Below, piece by piece: positions 1 through 8,000 of a stretch of DNA of 8,466 nucleotides. The notes beneath the pieces are model-generated. The model did not search any database. It worked only from the letters and a program-made list of their open reading frames with translations, and had not been told where the DNA came from. Position 1 is the first letter of the stretch. Every line of letters starts with the position of its first letter. Source of the stretch: Muribaculaceae bacterium (lineage in GTDB: Bacteria > Bacteroidota > Bacteroidia > Bacteroidales > Muribaculaceae); NCBI GenBank assembly GCA_016302215.1, contig JAEDNZ010000078.1, positions 1 to 8,466 of the forward strand. The letters run 5' to 3'. A program made the translations under genes and the position numbers.

Positions 1-19
1 TTGATTTTTCTGTTTTTTA

Positions 20-62
20 CGCCGCCGATAATCAGTCCAATTACTCCTATCGGCACGCGGCG
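20..62. repeat. Interrupted inverted repeat (possible hairpin)
   Basis: GCCGATA at 24-30 is the exact reverse complement of TATCGGC at 48-54. Outside it, CGCC (20-23) pairs with GGCG (59-62) if ACGC at 55-58 is looped out. That gives 11 pairs around a 17-base loop. On the plus strand the T-rich run (5-18) lies before the stem, not after it. On the minus strand the stem is followed by A-rich sequence. It therefore does not fit a simple intrinsic terminator in either direction. It lies about 57 bases upstream of the promoter element of the next gene and could be an operator-like site, a remnant or chance. Confidence 0.4.
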
Positions 63-118
63 AGTGTGAAAAACTGCAAAATGGCCGCGACGATGCGTGG
101 CATAAGAGCGAAAATGGC

Positions 119-126
119 TATCTTTG
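119..126 (+). promoter_or_regulatory. Bacteroidota -7 promoter element (TATCTTTG)
   Basis: TATCTTTG matches the TAnnTTTG consensus of the primary sigma factor of Bacteroidota exactly. It ends 32 bases before the ATG at 159, which would give a short 5' leader of roughly 20-30 bases. No good -33 TTG element was seen at the usual distance upstream. The element lies downstream of the possible GTG start at 66, so it supports the ATG at 159. The leader is A/T-rich with no Shine-Dalgarno sequence, which is common in this phylum. Confidence 0.6.
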
Positions 127-158
127 CCTCTCGTTATTCTCTAAATAGTAATTCTGAT

Positions 159-938
159 ATGTCTTTTGCAAAATGGATAGGCGGGTGTCTGGGCTGGATT
201 GCCTCGGGCAGTATCTTGGGCGGCTTGGCCGGTTATGGCTTGGGCTCGCTGATTGACCGAATGTTTGAGGGCAACGCCACCGGCAACTCCGCCGCTGACA
301 GCGCTACCGCCACGGCAGCTGATGGTGGCTCGCGCAATGGTTTTTTGTTCTCGCTGACGGTGCTCATGGCGCATGTGATAGGCGCTGACGGCAAAATCAT
401 GCACTCGGAGATGGAGATGGCGCGCGCTTTCTTGCGCCACAATTTCGGCGAAGGCGCTGTGACTCAGGGCAATGAGATATTGCTGAAGCTCTTTGAGCGC
501 CGCAAGCAGATGGGCGAGCAGCGCTGGCGCGCCGACATAGCTCAGGCGTGCCGCGAGATTATCCCCCATGTGACGGCCGAGGGCCGATTACAGCTTGTGG
601 CTTTCTTATGCGAATTGGTCAAGGCCGATGGGCGCATTGAGGCCTCGGAGGTCGATGCCGTGCGCTTTGTGGCTGTCAACATGGGTCTTGACGCCTCGGT
701 GGTGGAGCAGATGCTGCACCTCGGGGGTGAGAGCCTCAGCGATGCTTACGCTGTGCTGGGTCTCACGCCTGACGCCTCTGACGATGAGGTGCGCAAGGCT
801 TACCGTCGCCTCGCCATGGAGTATCACCCTGACAAGGTGGCTTCGCTCGGCGACGATGTCAAAGCTGCCGCAACGCGCAAGTTGCAGCAGCTAAATAATG
901 CTAAGGACTTAATCTATAAGTCGCGCAATATGAAGTAG
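159..938 (+). CDS. DjlA-like protein: TerB-like domain plus C-terminal J domain
   Basis: This 259-residue protein is probably a membrane-linked co-chaperone that would stimulate an Hsp70 (DnaK) ATPase. Residues 6-32 are hydrophobic and glycine-rich (KWIGGCLGW, then GGLAGYGLGS), followed by a low-complexity Ala/Ser/Thr/Gly linker (38-60). Residues 61-184 form a helical TerB-like domain with two related acidic motifs, ADGKIMHSE (76-84) and ADGRIEASE (156-164). Residues 195-259 are a complete J domain with the essential HPD triplet at 223-225. The order membrane segment, TerB, J domain matches DjlA of proteobacteria and the TerB/DnaJ proteins common in Bacteroidales. The ATG at 159 was chosen because family members begin just before KWIGG and because a promoter element lies 33 bases upstream. 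Annotators may name it a TerB tellurite-resistance family protein, but nothing here shows a role in tellurite resistance. Its clients are unknown. It stands alone on the plus strand and converges on the S41 protease gene. Confidence 0.88.
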   Translation: MSFAKWIGGCLGWIASGSILGGLAGYGLGSLIDRMFEGNATGNSAADSATATAADGGSRNGFLFSLTVLMAHVIGADGKIMHSEMEMARAFLRHNFGEGAVTQGNEILLKLFERRKQMGEQRWRADIAQACREIIPHVTAEGRLQLVAFLCELVKADGRIEASEVDAVRFVAVNMGLDASVVEQMLHLGGESLSDAYAVLGLTPDASDDEVRKAYRRLAMEYHPDKVASLGDDVKAAATRKLQQLNNAKDLIYKSRNMK

Positions 939-947
939 CGATGGCCG

Positions 948-966
948 GTCGGCGTCACTCGCCGGT
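948..966. other. Small hairpin between convergent genes
   Basis: CGGCG (950-954) and CGCCG (960-964) pair perfectly around a five-base loop, and two G-T pairs extend the stem to 7 bp. It begins 10 bases after the stop of the plus-strand gene and contains the stop codon of the minus-strand S41 gene (955-957). No T-run follows on either strand, so it is not a standard intrinsic terminator. In DNA this GC-rich, a short stem like this could be chance. Confidence 0.2.
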
Positions 967-2577
967 GCCGCGCAGTATGCCATTGTAGCGCTCGGGGTCA
1001 TTGATGACGCTGAGCGCTGCTTGCATATCGGGGTTGATGGGCGCCACGGCGCGAGCGTACGAGCCGTTGTCATAGAGGTCGCGGCTGAGCAGACCCTTGA
1101 CGATGGCGGCGATGTAGCGGCGCGACCGCTGCCAGTCGTCCTCGACAAAGGCTACGCCCTCGGCGATGCCGCGGTCGATGAGCGATTGTAGCAGCTCGTC
1201 GGTGACGGCAAATTTGGTGTGGAAGGCGTCGTCATCGCGGTATTTTTTGAGCAGCTCTTTGCGGTTGGTGTTGACGTAGTCGAGGCAGTATTCTATGATT
1301 ACGCGCTTGGCGATAAGGTCGCGGTAGTATTTGCTGAAGTGGGTAGTGTCAACGGGCACAAACACATCGGGCATGATGCCGCCGCCGCCGTAGATGACGC
1401 GGTGGTGGCGCAGGGTCTCGAAGCGCTGGGTGGAGTCGAGCTTGACGCTGTCGGCGCTCCAGAGCTCGCCGCCGGTGTAGCGGTTGTACAGGTCGAGCTG
1501 ATATTCTTCGCTATGGCCCTTGTCATAGTGCTTTTGTATGCAGCGACCCGAGGGGGTGTAGTAGCGCGAGGTGGTGAGGCGTATCATGGAGCCGTCGGGG
1601 AATGGGAACGGGCGCTGCACCAGACCTTTGCCGAAGGTGCGACGCCCCACGATGACGGCGCGGTCATTGTCCTGAAGGGCGCCGGCGAGGATTTCGGCGG
1701 CTGAGGCTGAGTATTGGTTGACGATGACCACCACGCGGCCCTTGAACTTGCCGTCGGCCTCCACGGTGTATGATGCTCGGGGCGAGTTGAGACCCTGGGT
1801 GCTCACCACGGGGTCGCCTTTGGCGAGGAAGCCCTCCGAGAGGGCGCACGCCGCGCCAAGATAGCCTCCGGTATTGTCTGAGAGGTCGATGATGAGGTTG
1901 CGCATACCTTTTTTGAGCAGCTTGTTGACGGCCTTCACCATCTCATCGGCGGTGCTCTCGGCAAATCGTGATATGGCGATATAGCCGGTGGTGTCGTTGG
2001 CCATATAGGTGTCACTGATGCTGTAGATGGGTATGTCGTCGCGCACGATGGTGAACGAGAGCAGCTCGGCGTCATCGCCGCGCTTTACTTTGAGCTCCAC
2101 CACCGACCCTTTGGGGCCGCGCAGCACCTTGATGATGCCGCTATTGGTGAGCTTCTTGCCGGAGATGATGGTGTCGTTGGCGCTGATGATGCGGTCGCCG
2201 GGGCGCACACCTACCTTCTCGCAGGGCCCGCCGGGAGTCGTCTGCACCACATAGAGTGTGTCTTTGACCATGTTGAATTGTATGCCTATGCCGCTGAATT
2301 TGCCCTCAAGTGGCTGGTTGAGCTCGCGTGTCTCCTCCGGCGTGGTGTATGCTGAGTGTGGGTCGAGGGTCTTGAGCATGGCTATAATGGCCTGATCTAC
2401 GATAGAGTCGGGGTTGACGCTCTCCACATAATAGTTCTCAATGACGCCTTCGGCGAGCCGCAGCTTCTGGTCGGGCGTGAGCACATACTGCGGCTGGGCC
2501 GGTGCGGCATACATTAAAGCCATCGCCATTGAGGTGAGCACGGTGGCGACGGCGGCTATCTTATTGCGTAATTTCAT
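955..2577 (-). CDS. Exported S41 family peptidase (CtpA/C-terminal processing type) with PDZ domain
   Basis: This 540-residue serine protease belongs to the C-terminal processing family, which cuts periplasmic substrates near their C-termini. Residues 1 to about 27 form a signal peptide (MKLRNK, hydrophobic stretch, Ala-rich end). Next come an N-terminal helical segment with the conserved LDPHSAYTTPEE (71-82), a PDZ domain (about 88-178) that should bind substrate C-termini, and the protease core. The Ser/Lys pair is intact. S292 lies in YSASAAEI and K317 in TFGKG, 25 residues apart, the spacing I recall for plant and algal CtpA. DLSDNTGG (231-238) is the usual strand and turn before the active site. 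GGGGIMPDVFVP (397-408) ends the core, and about 130 further helical residues follow, as in longer Bacteroidetes members. The gene is probably last in the cluster, 55 bases after coaD. Its ATG starts an ideal signal peptide but has no Shine-Dalgarno sequence. The substrate is unknown, so no gene symbol is given. Confidence 0.93.
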   Translation of the reverse strand: MKLRNKIAAVATVLTSMAMALMYAAPAQPQYVLTPDQKLRLAEGVIENYYVESVNPDSIVDQAIIAMLKTLDPHSAYTTPEETRELNQPLEGKFSGIGIQFNMVKDTLYVVQTTPGGPCEKVGVRPGDRIISANDTIISGKKLTNSGIIKVLRGPKGSVVELKVKRGDDAELLSFTIVRDDIPIYSISDTYMANDTTGYIAISRFAESTADEMVKAVNKLLKKGMRNLIIDLSDNTGGYLGAACALSEGFLAKGDPVVSTQGLNSPRASYTVEADGKFKGRVVVIVNQYSASAAEILAGALQDNDRAVIVGRRTFGKGLVQRPFPFPDGSMIRLTTSRYYTPSGRCIQKHYDKGHSEEYQLDLYNRYTGGELWSADSVKLDSTQRFETLRHHRVIYGGGGIMPDVFVPVDTTHFSKYYRDLIAKRVIIEYCLDYVNTNRKELLKKYRDDDAFHTKFAVTDELLQSLIDRGIAEGVAFVEDDWQRSRRYIAAIVKGLLSRDLYDNGSYARAVAPINPDMQAALSVINDPERYNGILRGTGE

Positions 2578-2632
2578 AATGGTCTGTAATCGAGGTGTGT
2601 GGATATGTGTGTGGTGAATTGGTCTTTGCTCC
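2578..2632 (-). other. coaD-S41 spacer with CA-rich leader
   Basis: This 55-base spacer lies between the coaD stop and the S41 start. Read on the minus strand it is rich in CA dinucleotides (complement of 2594-2616), which should leave it with little RNA structure. An AAGGAG sequence overlaps the coaD stop (complement of 2629-2634), but it is 51 bases from the S41 ATG and no normal start codon follows it at a useful distance. No TAnnTTTG promoter element was seen here, which supports read-through from coaD. Confidence 0.4.
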
Positions 2633-3118
2633 TTATGGCAGGAAGTGCGAGATGTCGGTGCCCAGGGCTTTAAGCTCTCTCACCAGCGATGACGACACGG
2701 CAGCGAGCTCGGGCAGGCTGAAGAGCAGCACGGTCTCCAGCCCGGACAGCTGGCGGTTGATGTCGGCCATATCGCGCTCATATTCAAAGTCTTTGACAGA
2801 GCGTATGCCACGCACTATGGCGCAGGCGCCGCTGTCGCGAGCGGCATCGGCGGTGAGCCCGGAGTATGAAATCACCGACACGCGCTCCCGGCGGTCGTGA
2901 TACACGCTGCGTATGGTGGCCTCGCGTCGCGAGATATCGTCGTGTGAGATTTTGGCGGCGTTGTAGCCTATGGCTATGACCACATGGTCAAAGAGCTGCA
3001 GTGCCCGCTCCACGATGGAGGCATGCCCGCGAGTGAACGGGTCAAAGCTCCCCGGAAAGAGGGCTATGCGCGGCTGTGGAGCTGCCGCTGATGAGGTGTT
3101 GTCAGAGTTGGCTATCAT
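2633..3118 (-). CDS. coaD: Phosphopantetheine adenylyltransferase (PPAT)
   Basis: CoaD transfers AMP from ATP to 4'-phosphopantetheine, giving dephospho-CoA and pyrophosphate, the fourth step of coenzyme A synthesis in the cytoplasm. The protein has 161 residues. The core opens with FPGSFDPFTRGH (21-32), whose TRGH is the (T/H)xGH nucleotide-binding signature. RGIRSVKDFEYE (103-114) and VSSSLVRE (141-148, the ISSTxVRE motif) complete the active site, and the C-terminus ends in HFLP, close to Bacteroidales relatives. The first 17 residues are a Ser/Ala/Pro-rich extension before RIALFPG, where most family members begin almost at once. The ATG lies inside the end of parE, so the first five codons overprint parE in another frame. 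No other standard start codon lies between it and the core. The 17-base overlap suggests translational coupling to parE. Confidence 0.96.
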   Translation of the reverse strand: MIANSDNTSSAAAPQPRIALFPGSFDPFTRGHASIVERALQLFDHVVIAIGYNAAKISHDDISRREATIRSVYHDRRERVSVISYSGLTADAARDSGACAIVRGIRSVKDFEYERDMADINRQLSGLETVLLFSLPELAAVSSSLVRELKALGTDISHFLP

Positions 3119-5048
3119 CTTCTATAACGAGATTGTTGATGATAAAGTTTTGGCGCTCCATAGTGTTCTTGCCCATATAGAACTCAAGCAGCTCGGCCAC
3201 GCCGTCCTCTTTGCGCAGCGAGACGCGGTCGAGGCGCATATCGGGACCGATGAATGTCTTGAACTCCTCGGCATCAATCTCGCCGAGGCCTTTGAAACGC
3301 GTAATCTCGGCGTTAGTGCCGAGGCTCTCAATGGCGCGTATGCGCTCATCGTCGCTGTAGCAGTAGGTGGTGCTGTCGAGGGCAGCGCCGGCGCTTTTCT
3401 TGCCGGAGCGCTTGGCTTTGCGCTTGTCGCGCACGCGGAATAGGGGCGTCTGCAGAACATACAGGTGGCCTTTCTTGATAAGGTCCGGGAAGAACTGCAG
3501 GAAGTAGGTGATGATGAGCAGCCTTATGTGCATACCATCGACATCGGCATCTGTGGCGATAATCACCTTGTTGTAGCGTAGGTTGTCGAGGCTGTCCTCA
3601 ATGTTGAGGGCGGCGCGCAGCAGCGCAAACTCATCGTTCTTATATACTTCGGGCAGAGGCATGCCGTAGGTGTTGAGGGGCTTGCCGCGTAGGGCAAACA
3701 CGGCTTGTGTCTGCACGTCGCGGATGCGCGTGATGGAGCCGCTGGCCGAGTCGCCCTCGGTGATGAAGATTGACGAGCCTTGGCGCTTGGCGTCGTCGCC
3801 TTTGGCATCGCTCAGGTGCACCACGCAGTCAAAGAGCTTCTTGTTGTGCACTGCTATCTTCTTGATGCGCTCGCGCGCGGCTTTGGTGACGCCGGCCATC
3901 GCTTTGCGGTCGCGTTCGCTCTCCTGCACCTTCTTGAGGATAATGTCGGCGATGTCGAGGTTTTTGTGCAGATAGTTGTCCAGCTCCTTTTTTATGAAGT
4001 CGCCGACAAACTTTGCCACGGTGGGTCCCTCCGGTCCTATGTCGCGTGAGCCGAGCTTAGTCTTGGTCTGCGATTCAAACACCGGCTCCTCCACCTTTAT
4101 AGCCACGGCCGCTATCATGCCGTTGCGTATGTCTGAGTATTCAAAGCTGCGGTTGAAGTACTCTTTGATGGTGCGCGACACGGCCTCTTTGAAGGCGCTC
4201 AGGTGCGTGCCGCCCTGCGTGGTGTGCTGGCCGTTGACAAAGGAGTAATACTCCTCGCCGTATTGGTCGGCGTGGGTGATAGCTATCTCTATGTCGTCGC
4301 CCTTGAGGTGTATGATGGGGTAGAGCGGCTTCTTGGTGATGTTTTGGTCGAGCAGGTCGAGCAGGCCGTTGCGCGACACGTATCGCTTGCCGTTGAAGAC
4401 GATTGCCAGGCCGGTGTTCAGGAAGGTGTAGTTCTTGAGCAGCGGCACTATGAACTCGTCGCTGTAGGCATAGTTGCGAAAGATGGAGCCGTCAGGGGTG
4501 AAGGTGACGCACGTGCCGTTAGGCTCATCGGTAGGCGTTATCTCGCAGTCGTCAACAAGCTCGCCCATGGCAAAGTGGGCTTCCTTCTTCATGCCATCGC
4601 GCACGCTGTAGATGTCAAAGCGCGTGGAGAGGGCATTGACGGCCTTGATGCCGACGCCGTTGAGGCCCACTGATTTCTTGAAGGCCTTGGAGTCGTACTT
4701 GCCGCCGGTGTTCATCTTCGACGCCACATCGATGAGCTTGCCCAGGGGGATGCCGCGCCCATAGTCTCTGATGGTGATGGTGTGGTTGTCAGTTGTGGTG
4801 ATGGCTATCTGCTTGCCGAAGCCCATCATGTGCTCGTCAATGGAGTTGTCGAGCACCTCTTTCAGCAGCACATAGATGCCGTCGTCTGAGTTAGAGCCGT
4901 CGCCGAGCTTCCCGATGTACATACCCGGGCGCCGCCGTATATGCTCTTTCCAGTCGAGGGTCTGTATTTCGTCTTCGGTATATGTGGCCTCGACCGGGGT
5001 GTCGGGGCTGTCGATGTCAAGCTGATGTTGCGTAAGGTCGTCTGCCAT
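3102..5048 (-). CDS. parE: DNA topoisomerase IV subunit B (type IIA topoisomerase ATPase/TOPRIM subunit)
   Basis: ParE pairs with ParC to form topoisomerase IV, which uses ATP to decatenate daughter chromosomes and relax supercoils. The 648-residue protein shows the full GyrB/ParE order. The GHKL ATPase has KEVLDNSIDE with catalytic Glu at 64 and Asn at 68, DYGRGIP (95-101) and GLNGVGIKAVNAL (128-140). The transducer domain carries QTKTKLGS (327-334), with the ATP-contacting lysine. The TOPRIM domain has EGDSASG (431-437) and the metal-binding DADVDG (500-505), and RFKGLGE lies at 584-590. GIYVLLKEVLDNSIDE and the ending ENFxINN-like RQNFIINN resemble Bacteroidales ParE rather than GyrB. ParC is not in this window, so the ParE/GyrB choice rests on sequence resemblance. 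A lysine/arginine-rich segment at about 538-560 looks longer than in Bacteroides. The gene starts 20 bases after porU without a Shine-Dalgarno sequence and overlaps coaD by 17 bases. Confidence 0.93.
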   Translation of the reverse strand: MADDLTQHQLDIDSPDTPVEATYTEDEIQTLDWKEHIRRRPGMYIGKLGDGSNSDDGIYVLLKEVLDNSIDEHMMGFGKQIAITTTDNHTITIRDYGRGIPLGKLIDVASKMNTGGKYDSKAFKKSVGLNGVGIKAVNALSTRFDIYSVRDGMKKEAHFAMGELVDDCEITPTDEPNGTCVTFTPDGSIFRNYAYSDEFIVPLLKNYTFLNTGLAIVFNGKRYVSRNGLLDLLDQNITKKPLYPIIHLKGDDIEIAITHADQYGEEYYSFVNGQHTTQGGTHLSAFKEAVSRTIKEYFNRSFEYSDIRNGMIAAVAIKVEEPVFESQTKTKLGSRDIGPEGPTVAKFVGDFIKKELDNYLHKNLDIADIILKKVQESERDRKAMAGVTKAARERIKKIAVHNKKLFDCVVHLSDAKGDDAKRQGSSIFITEGDSASGSITRIRDVQTQAVFALRGKPLNTYGMPLPEVYKNDEFALLRAALNIEDSLDNLRYNKVIIATDADVDGMHIRLLIITYFLQFFPDLIKKGHLYVLQTPLFRVRDKRKAKRSGKKSAGAALDSTTYCYSDDERIRAIESLGTNAEITRFKGLGEIDAEEFKTFIGPDMRLDRVSLRKEDGVAELLEFYMGKNTMERQNFIINNLVIEDDSQL

Positions 5049-5068
5049 GATAGTGATAGTAGCCGCTG

Positions 5069-8000
5069 TTATTTGATTACCACGAATGATGCCTTACCGG
5101 AGGCCCCGAGCATACGGCCTGCTTTGATGAGAGCATAGACCTTGTATTGGCCGTCGGTCACGGCGTGGCCCGCGCCATCGGTGAGGTCCCATTCGTAGGG
5201 GAAGGCGGCATTGGTGATGCGCCGGGCGGTGGTGCCGTCGGCGTTTTCTATGATGATGGTGGCGGTGTAGTCACCGGGGATATTGTGCTGCAGGTCAAAG
5301 GTGGCCTGGGTGCGTGCCGTGGTCTCGGCGATGCTGATGGCGGCGTCAATGGGCGTGCTGACCACTCTGAATGAGACGTCGGCCGTGGTCTGCGTGCCGG
5401 CATTGTTGGTGATGGTGACGCTGATGGTGTGGTCGCCGTCAGTGAGGCCGCTGAGGGGGTAGCGCAGCTGTGCCGTGCCGGCAGCGGCATCGACGGTGAT
5501 ATACGAGCCCACGCCGTAGAGCGGTGTGACGCCATCGAGAACGGCGGTCGGGGCTCCCGCTATCGGGCCGCGGCTGCTGAAGCAGATGCCCGTAGGCGAG
5601 GGTGTGATATCGGCATATAAGATGGCGTCGGTGGCCACGATGTCACCGTCGCAGAATGATGGCGCGTCAATGTACATGGCATCGATGCTCGGCGCTGTGG
5701 TGTCAAGGCCGGCGGCGGCCTCGGCATCGTAGCCGCTGACTATCAGGGCGTCAGAGTGGCCAAGCGCGGTGGCGCCATTGTCGGCGGTGGCGGTGGCGAG
5801 AATGCGGTTTGACACTGAGGGCACTGACGGCGCCGGGATGATGGCGGTGGCGGTGAAGGTGCCGCCGCTGACCGTGGCGGTGATGGTGGTGAGCACCTTC
5901 TCATCGGTGGTGATTGTCGCCGGAGCGCCATCTACGAGGTTGCTCTCATTGCGCACGGCCATCGTGACGGGGCCGTCGTGTATGTCGAGCTTGAGGGTGC
6001 CGTTGAAGGTGGTGCAGATTGAGCCATCAGGGTTGAGCACATGGCCGGAGATGGTCACCTCAGTGAGCGGCGCCACGGTGGTGGTGCTCCCGGTGTCAGC
6101 GCCGTTGATGGCGGTGATGTTGATGTCGTAGGCCGGACCGCCGACGGGCACAGCCGGGTCGCCGCAGAGGTTGTAGCACATGGTGTTGATGTCGCGGCTA
6201 TCGTTGGCGCCGGTGCTGAGCATGCTGTTGCGGCCGATGCGGTAGATGTCGCCGATGGTGGTCGTCGGCGATGCTGAGGCGTAAGCGCGGCTCCATGCCA
6301 CATTGCCGCTCTGGTTGTGCTCCATATACACCGAGCGGCCGGCGGCGATGACGCCTATGGCGCCGCCGTCTTTCTTGAGGATTAAGTCGCGGGCGAGGCT
6401 CGGCACATCTCGGTCAAAGGTGTAGAGGTCGCACGAGGCGAGCATCATCACTCCGCGGGGCGGGTAGGGCGTAGTGTTGCACATGTGAGAGTTCCACATA
6501 TCTTCAACGCAGATGGTGATGCCGCCGCCGTGGCCTGAATATGTCATGTATCCTATGCCTTTGGTCAGGGCTTCGGCGATGGCATTCTGGCACAACACGG
6601 CTTTGCCGTTGATGAGGGTGTAGCAGCCGTCGTGGATGCGCGTGACGCTGAGGTCGGGGTTAGTGGCGAGCATTGCCTCGGCGGCCTCTTCGGCGTTTTT
6701 GATGTGGCCGCGGCCGTCGCCGTCGTCACCGGCGGTGAGCACGCTCGCAAAGACATCGGCGCCGGGCAGGTGTGTCAGGTAGGTGCGTATCTTCTCGTTG
6801 ATGTCGGAAGCCTCTTGTGCCGTGTGCACCGGCAGGCGGCCTACGTTGACCTGCGTGGGGTTAGACGTGAGCTTGGCGAAGGTGAACGTGTCGTTGAGCA
6901 TAGCGAAGTATGCGTCGCAGCAGTAGTTGGAGGTGGGGTCCTTGGCTGAGTTCTGAACCTCGGTCTCGAAGCACAGCAAGCGGTCTGTGGGCTTGACGGT
7001 GATGCCGCGGTTGTCATAGCTCGTGGGCCCGTAGAAGAGGATATGCTTGAACGTGGCCGGTGAGCGGTCGTAGAACATTTTGGCCATGCGGCGGTATGCC
7101 ATGACGTGTGGTGTGCCGCAGCCAAATTCGTTGATGATATCGTCGGAGATATATACGCTGACGTTGAGGCCCTGCAGCTCGTGGTGTATCTGTGCTAACT
7201 CACGAGCGGCGTCGGCGTAGCTGGCGGTAGTGATGATAGCCATGTTGGGCGTGGCGTCGGCGTGGATGTTGCTATTGGCTATCGGACCTACATATTCGGG
7301 CTCGGGGAAAGCACCGCCGGGCTCAAAGGCCACGATGCGTGCCGCCGTCTGCGCCTTGACCGGGTACGACGCCTCAAAGGTGCAGGTCATGGTGCGCTTT
7401 TCGCTGTCGTAGATGCCTTGGTATGCCGAAATGGCGCAAGGAGTGGTCACATTCCATATCTGCAAGTCTGCTGACGCCTCGCTGACATAGAATTTCTGGC
7501 CGGTGACGGTGGCCGGAAACGACATTATCATCGCCGGCTCGTCAGCGTGCATGATATTCAGGCGCGGGTACAGCAGCTGCACGCGGTCTATGGCGGCATA
7601 GCCCACCTCGGCCGTTGACGGCAGCGTGACGTTAAAGGTCAGCTCGCTGCCCGTGGCGATGTCGGCATCGCCGGCCGTGAAGGGGTATATGCCTTTGCAA
7701 GGCGCATATCGGTATGAGGTGCCCAGCGTGGTGGCGGCCTCGTTGCTCACTGACGACGACATAGGCGTCACTCCGTCGCACGACGCCGTGAACTGCGTCA
7801 GTGTGCCGCAGTTGAGCGCCGCGTAGTAGCGAAATGACCCGCGGTCATAGCGCACGCCTTCCACTATGCCCGGAGCGTAAAAGTCGCGCACGCTGAAGGT
7901 GTAGCTGCGTGTGGTGCCGGCAGTGATGGGGTTCTCGTGGAAGAATACGCCGGCCAGCGACGGGTTTTGCTCCTCATATTCATAGAAGTCTGAGTGGATG

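Larger units (their letters stand above)
1..158. other. Leader region upstream of the TerB/DnaJ gene
   Basis: This stretch precedes the first gene and holds an interrupted inverted repeat (20-62) and a Bacteroidota -7 promoter element (119-126). The reading frame of the downstream gene is open leftward to the window edge without a stop, so the frame alone does not fix the gene start. A GTG at 66 and internal ATGs could be read as starts. However, the residues they would add resemble no domain, and those starts lie upstream of the promoter element. No tRNA or convincing small gene was seen. A hydrophobic peptide can be read on the minus strand (about 80 down to 1), but it has no clear start and is not called. 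Confidence 0.5.

Noticed and set aside
1..80. Minus-strand hydrophobic peptide (PIGVIGLIIGGVKN)
   Set aside because: It could be the start of a divergent gene, but no ATG start, ribosome-binding sequence or promoter element is visible and the rest is outside the window. Part of the pattern comes from the inverted repeat.
159..938. Tellurite-resistance operon
   Set aside because: Only a TerB-like fold is present, fused to a J domain. No other ter genes are nearby, and this fusion is a common housekeeping-type protein in Bacteroidales.
948..966. Bidirectional intrinsic terminator between the convergent genes
   Set aside because: The stem is only 5 perfect pairs plus two G-T pairs, it overlaps a stop codon, and there is no T-run on either side. 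It is kept only as a low-confidence hairpin.
1376..1390. GCC triplet run as a possible unstable repeat
   Set aside because: It encodes the four glycines before IMPDVFVP in the S41 protease, a conserved stretch of the family, so protein sequence explains it.
1219..1704. 161-residue plus-strand reading frame inside the S41 gene
   Set aside because: It is antisense to the protease core, including the region of the catalytic Ser/Lys. Its Val/Ala/Gly-rich composition is typical of antisense frames in GC-rich DNA, and no promoter element was seen.
2970..3443. 157-residue plus-strand frame across the coaD/parE junction
   Set aside because: It runs antisense to two well-supported enzymes and resembles no family I know.
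4203..4673. 156-residue plus-strand reading frame inside parE
   Set aside because: It is antisense to the conserved ATPase and transducer regions, with the same low-information Val/Ala/Gly composition and no recognisable domain.
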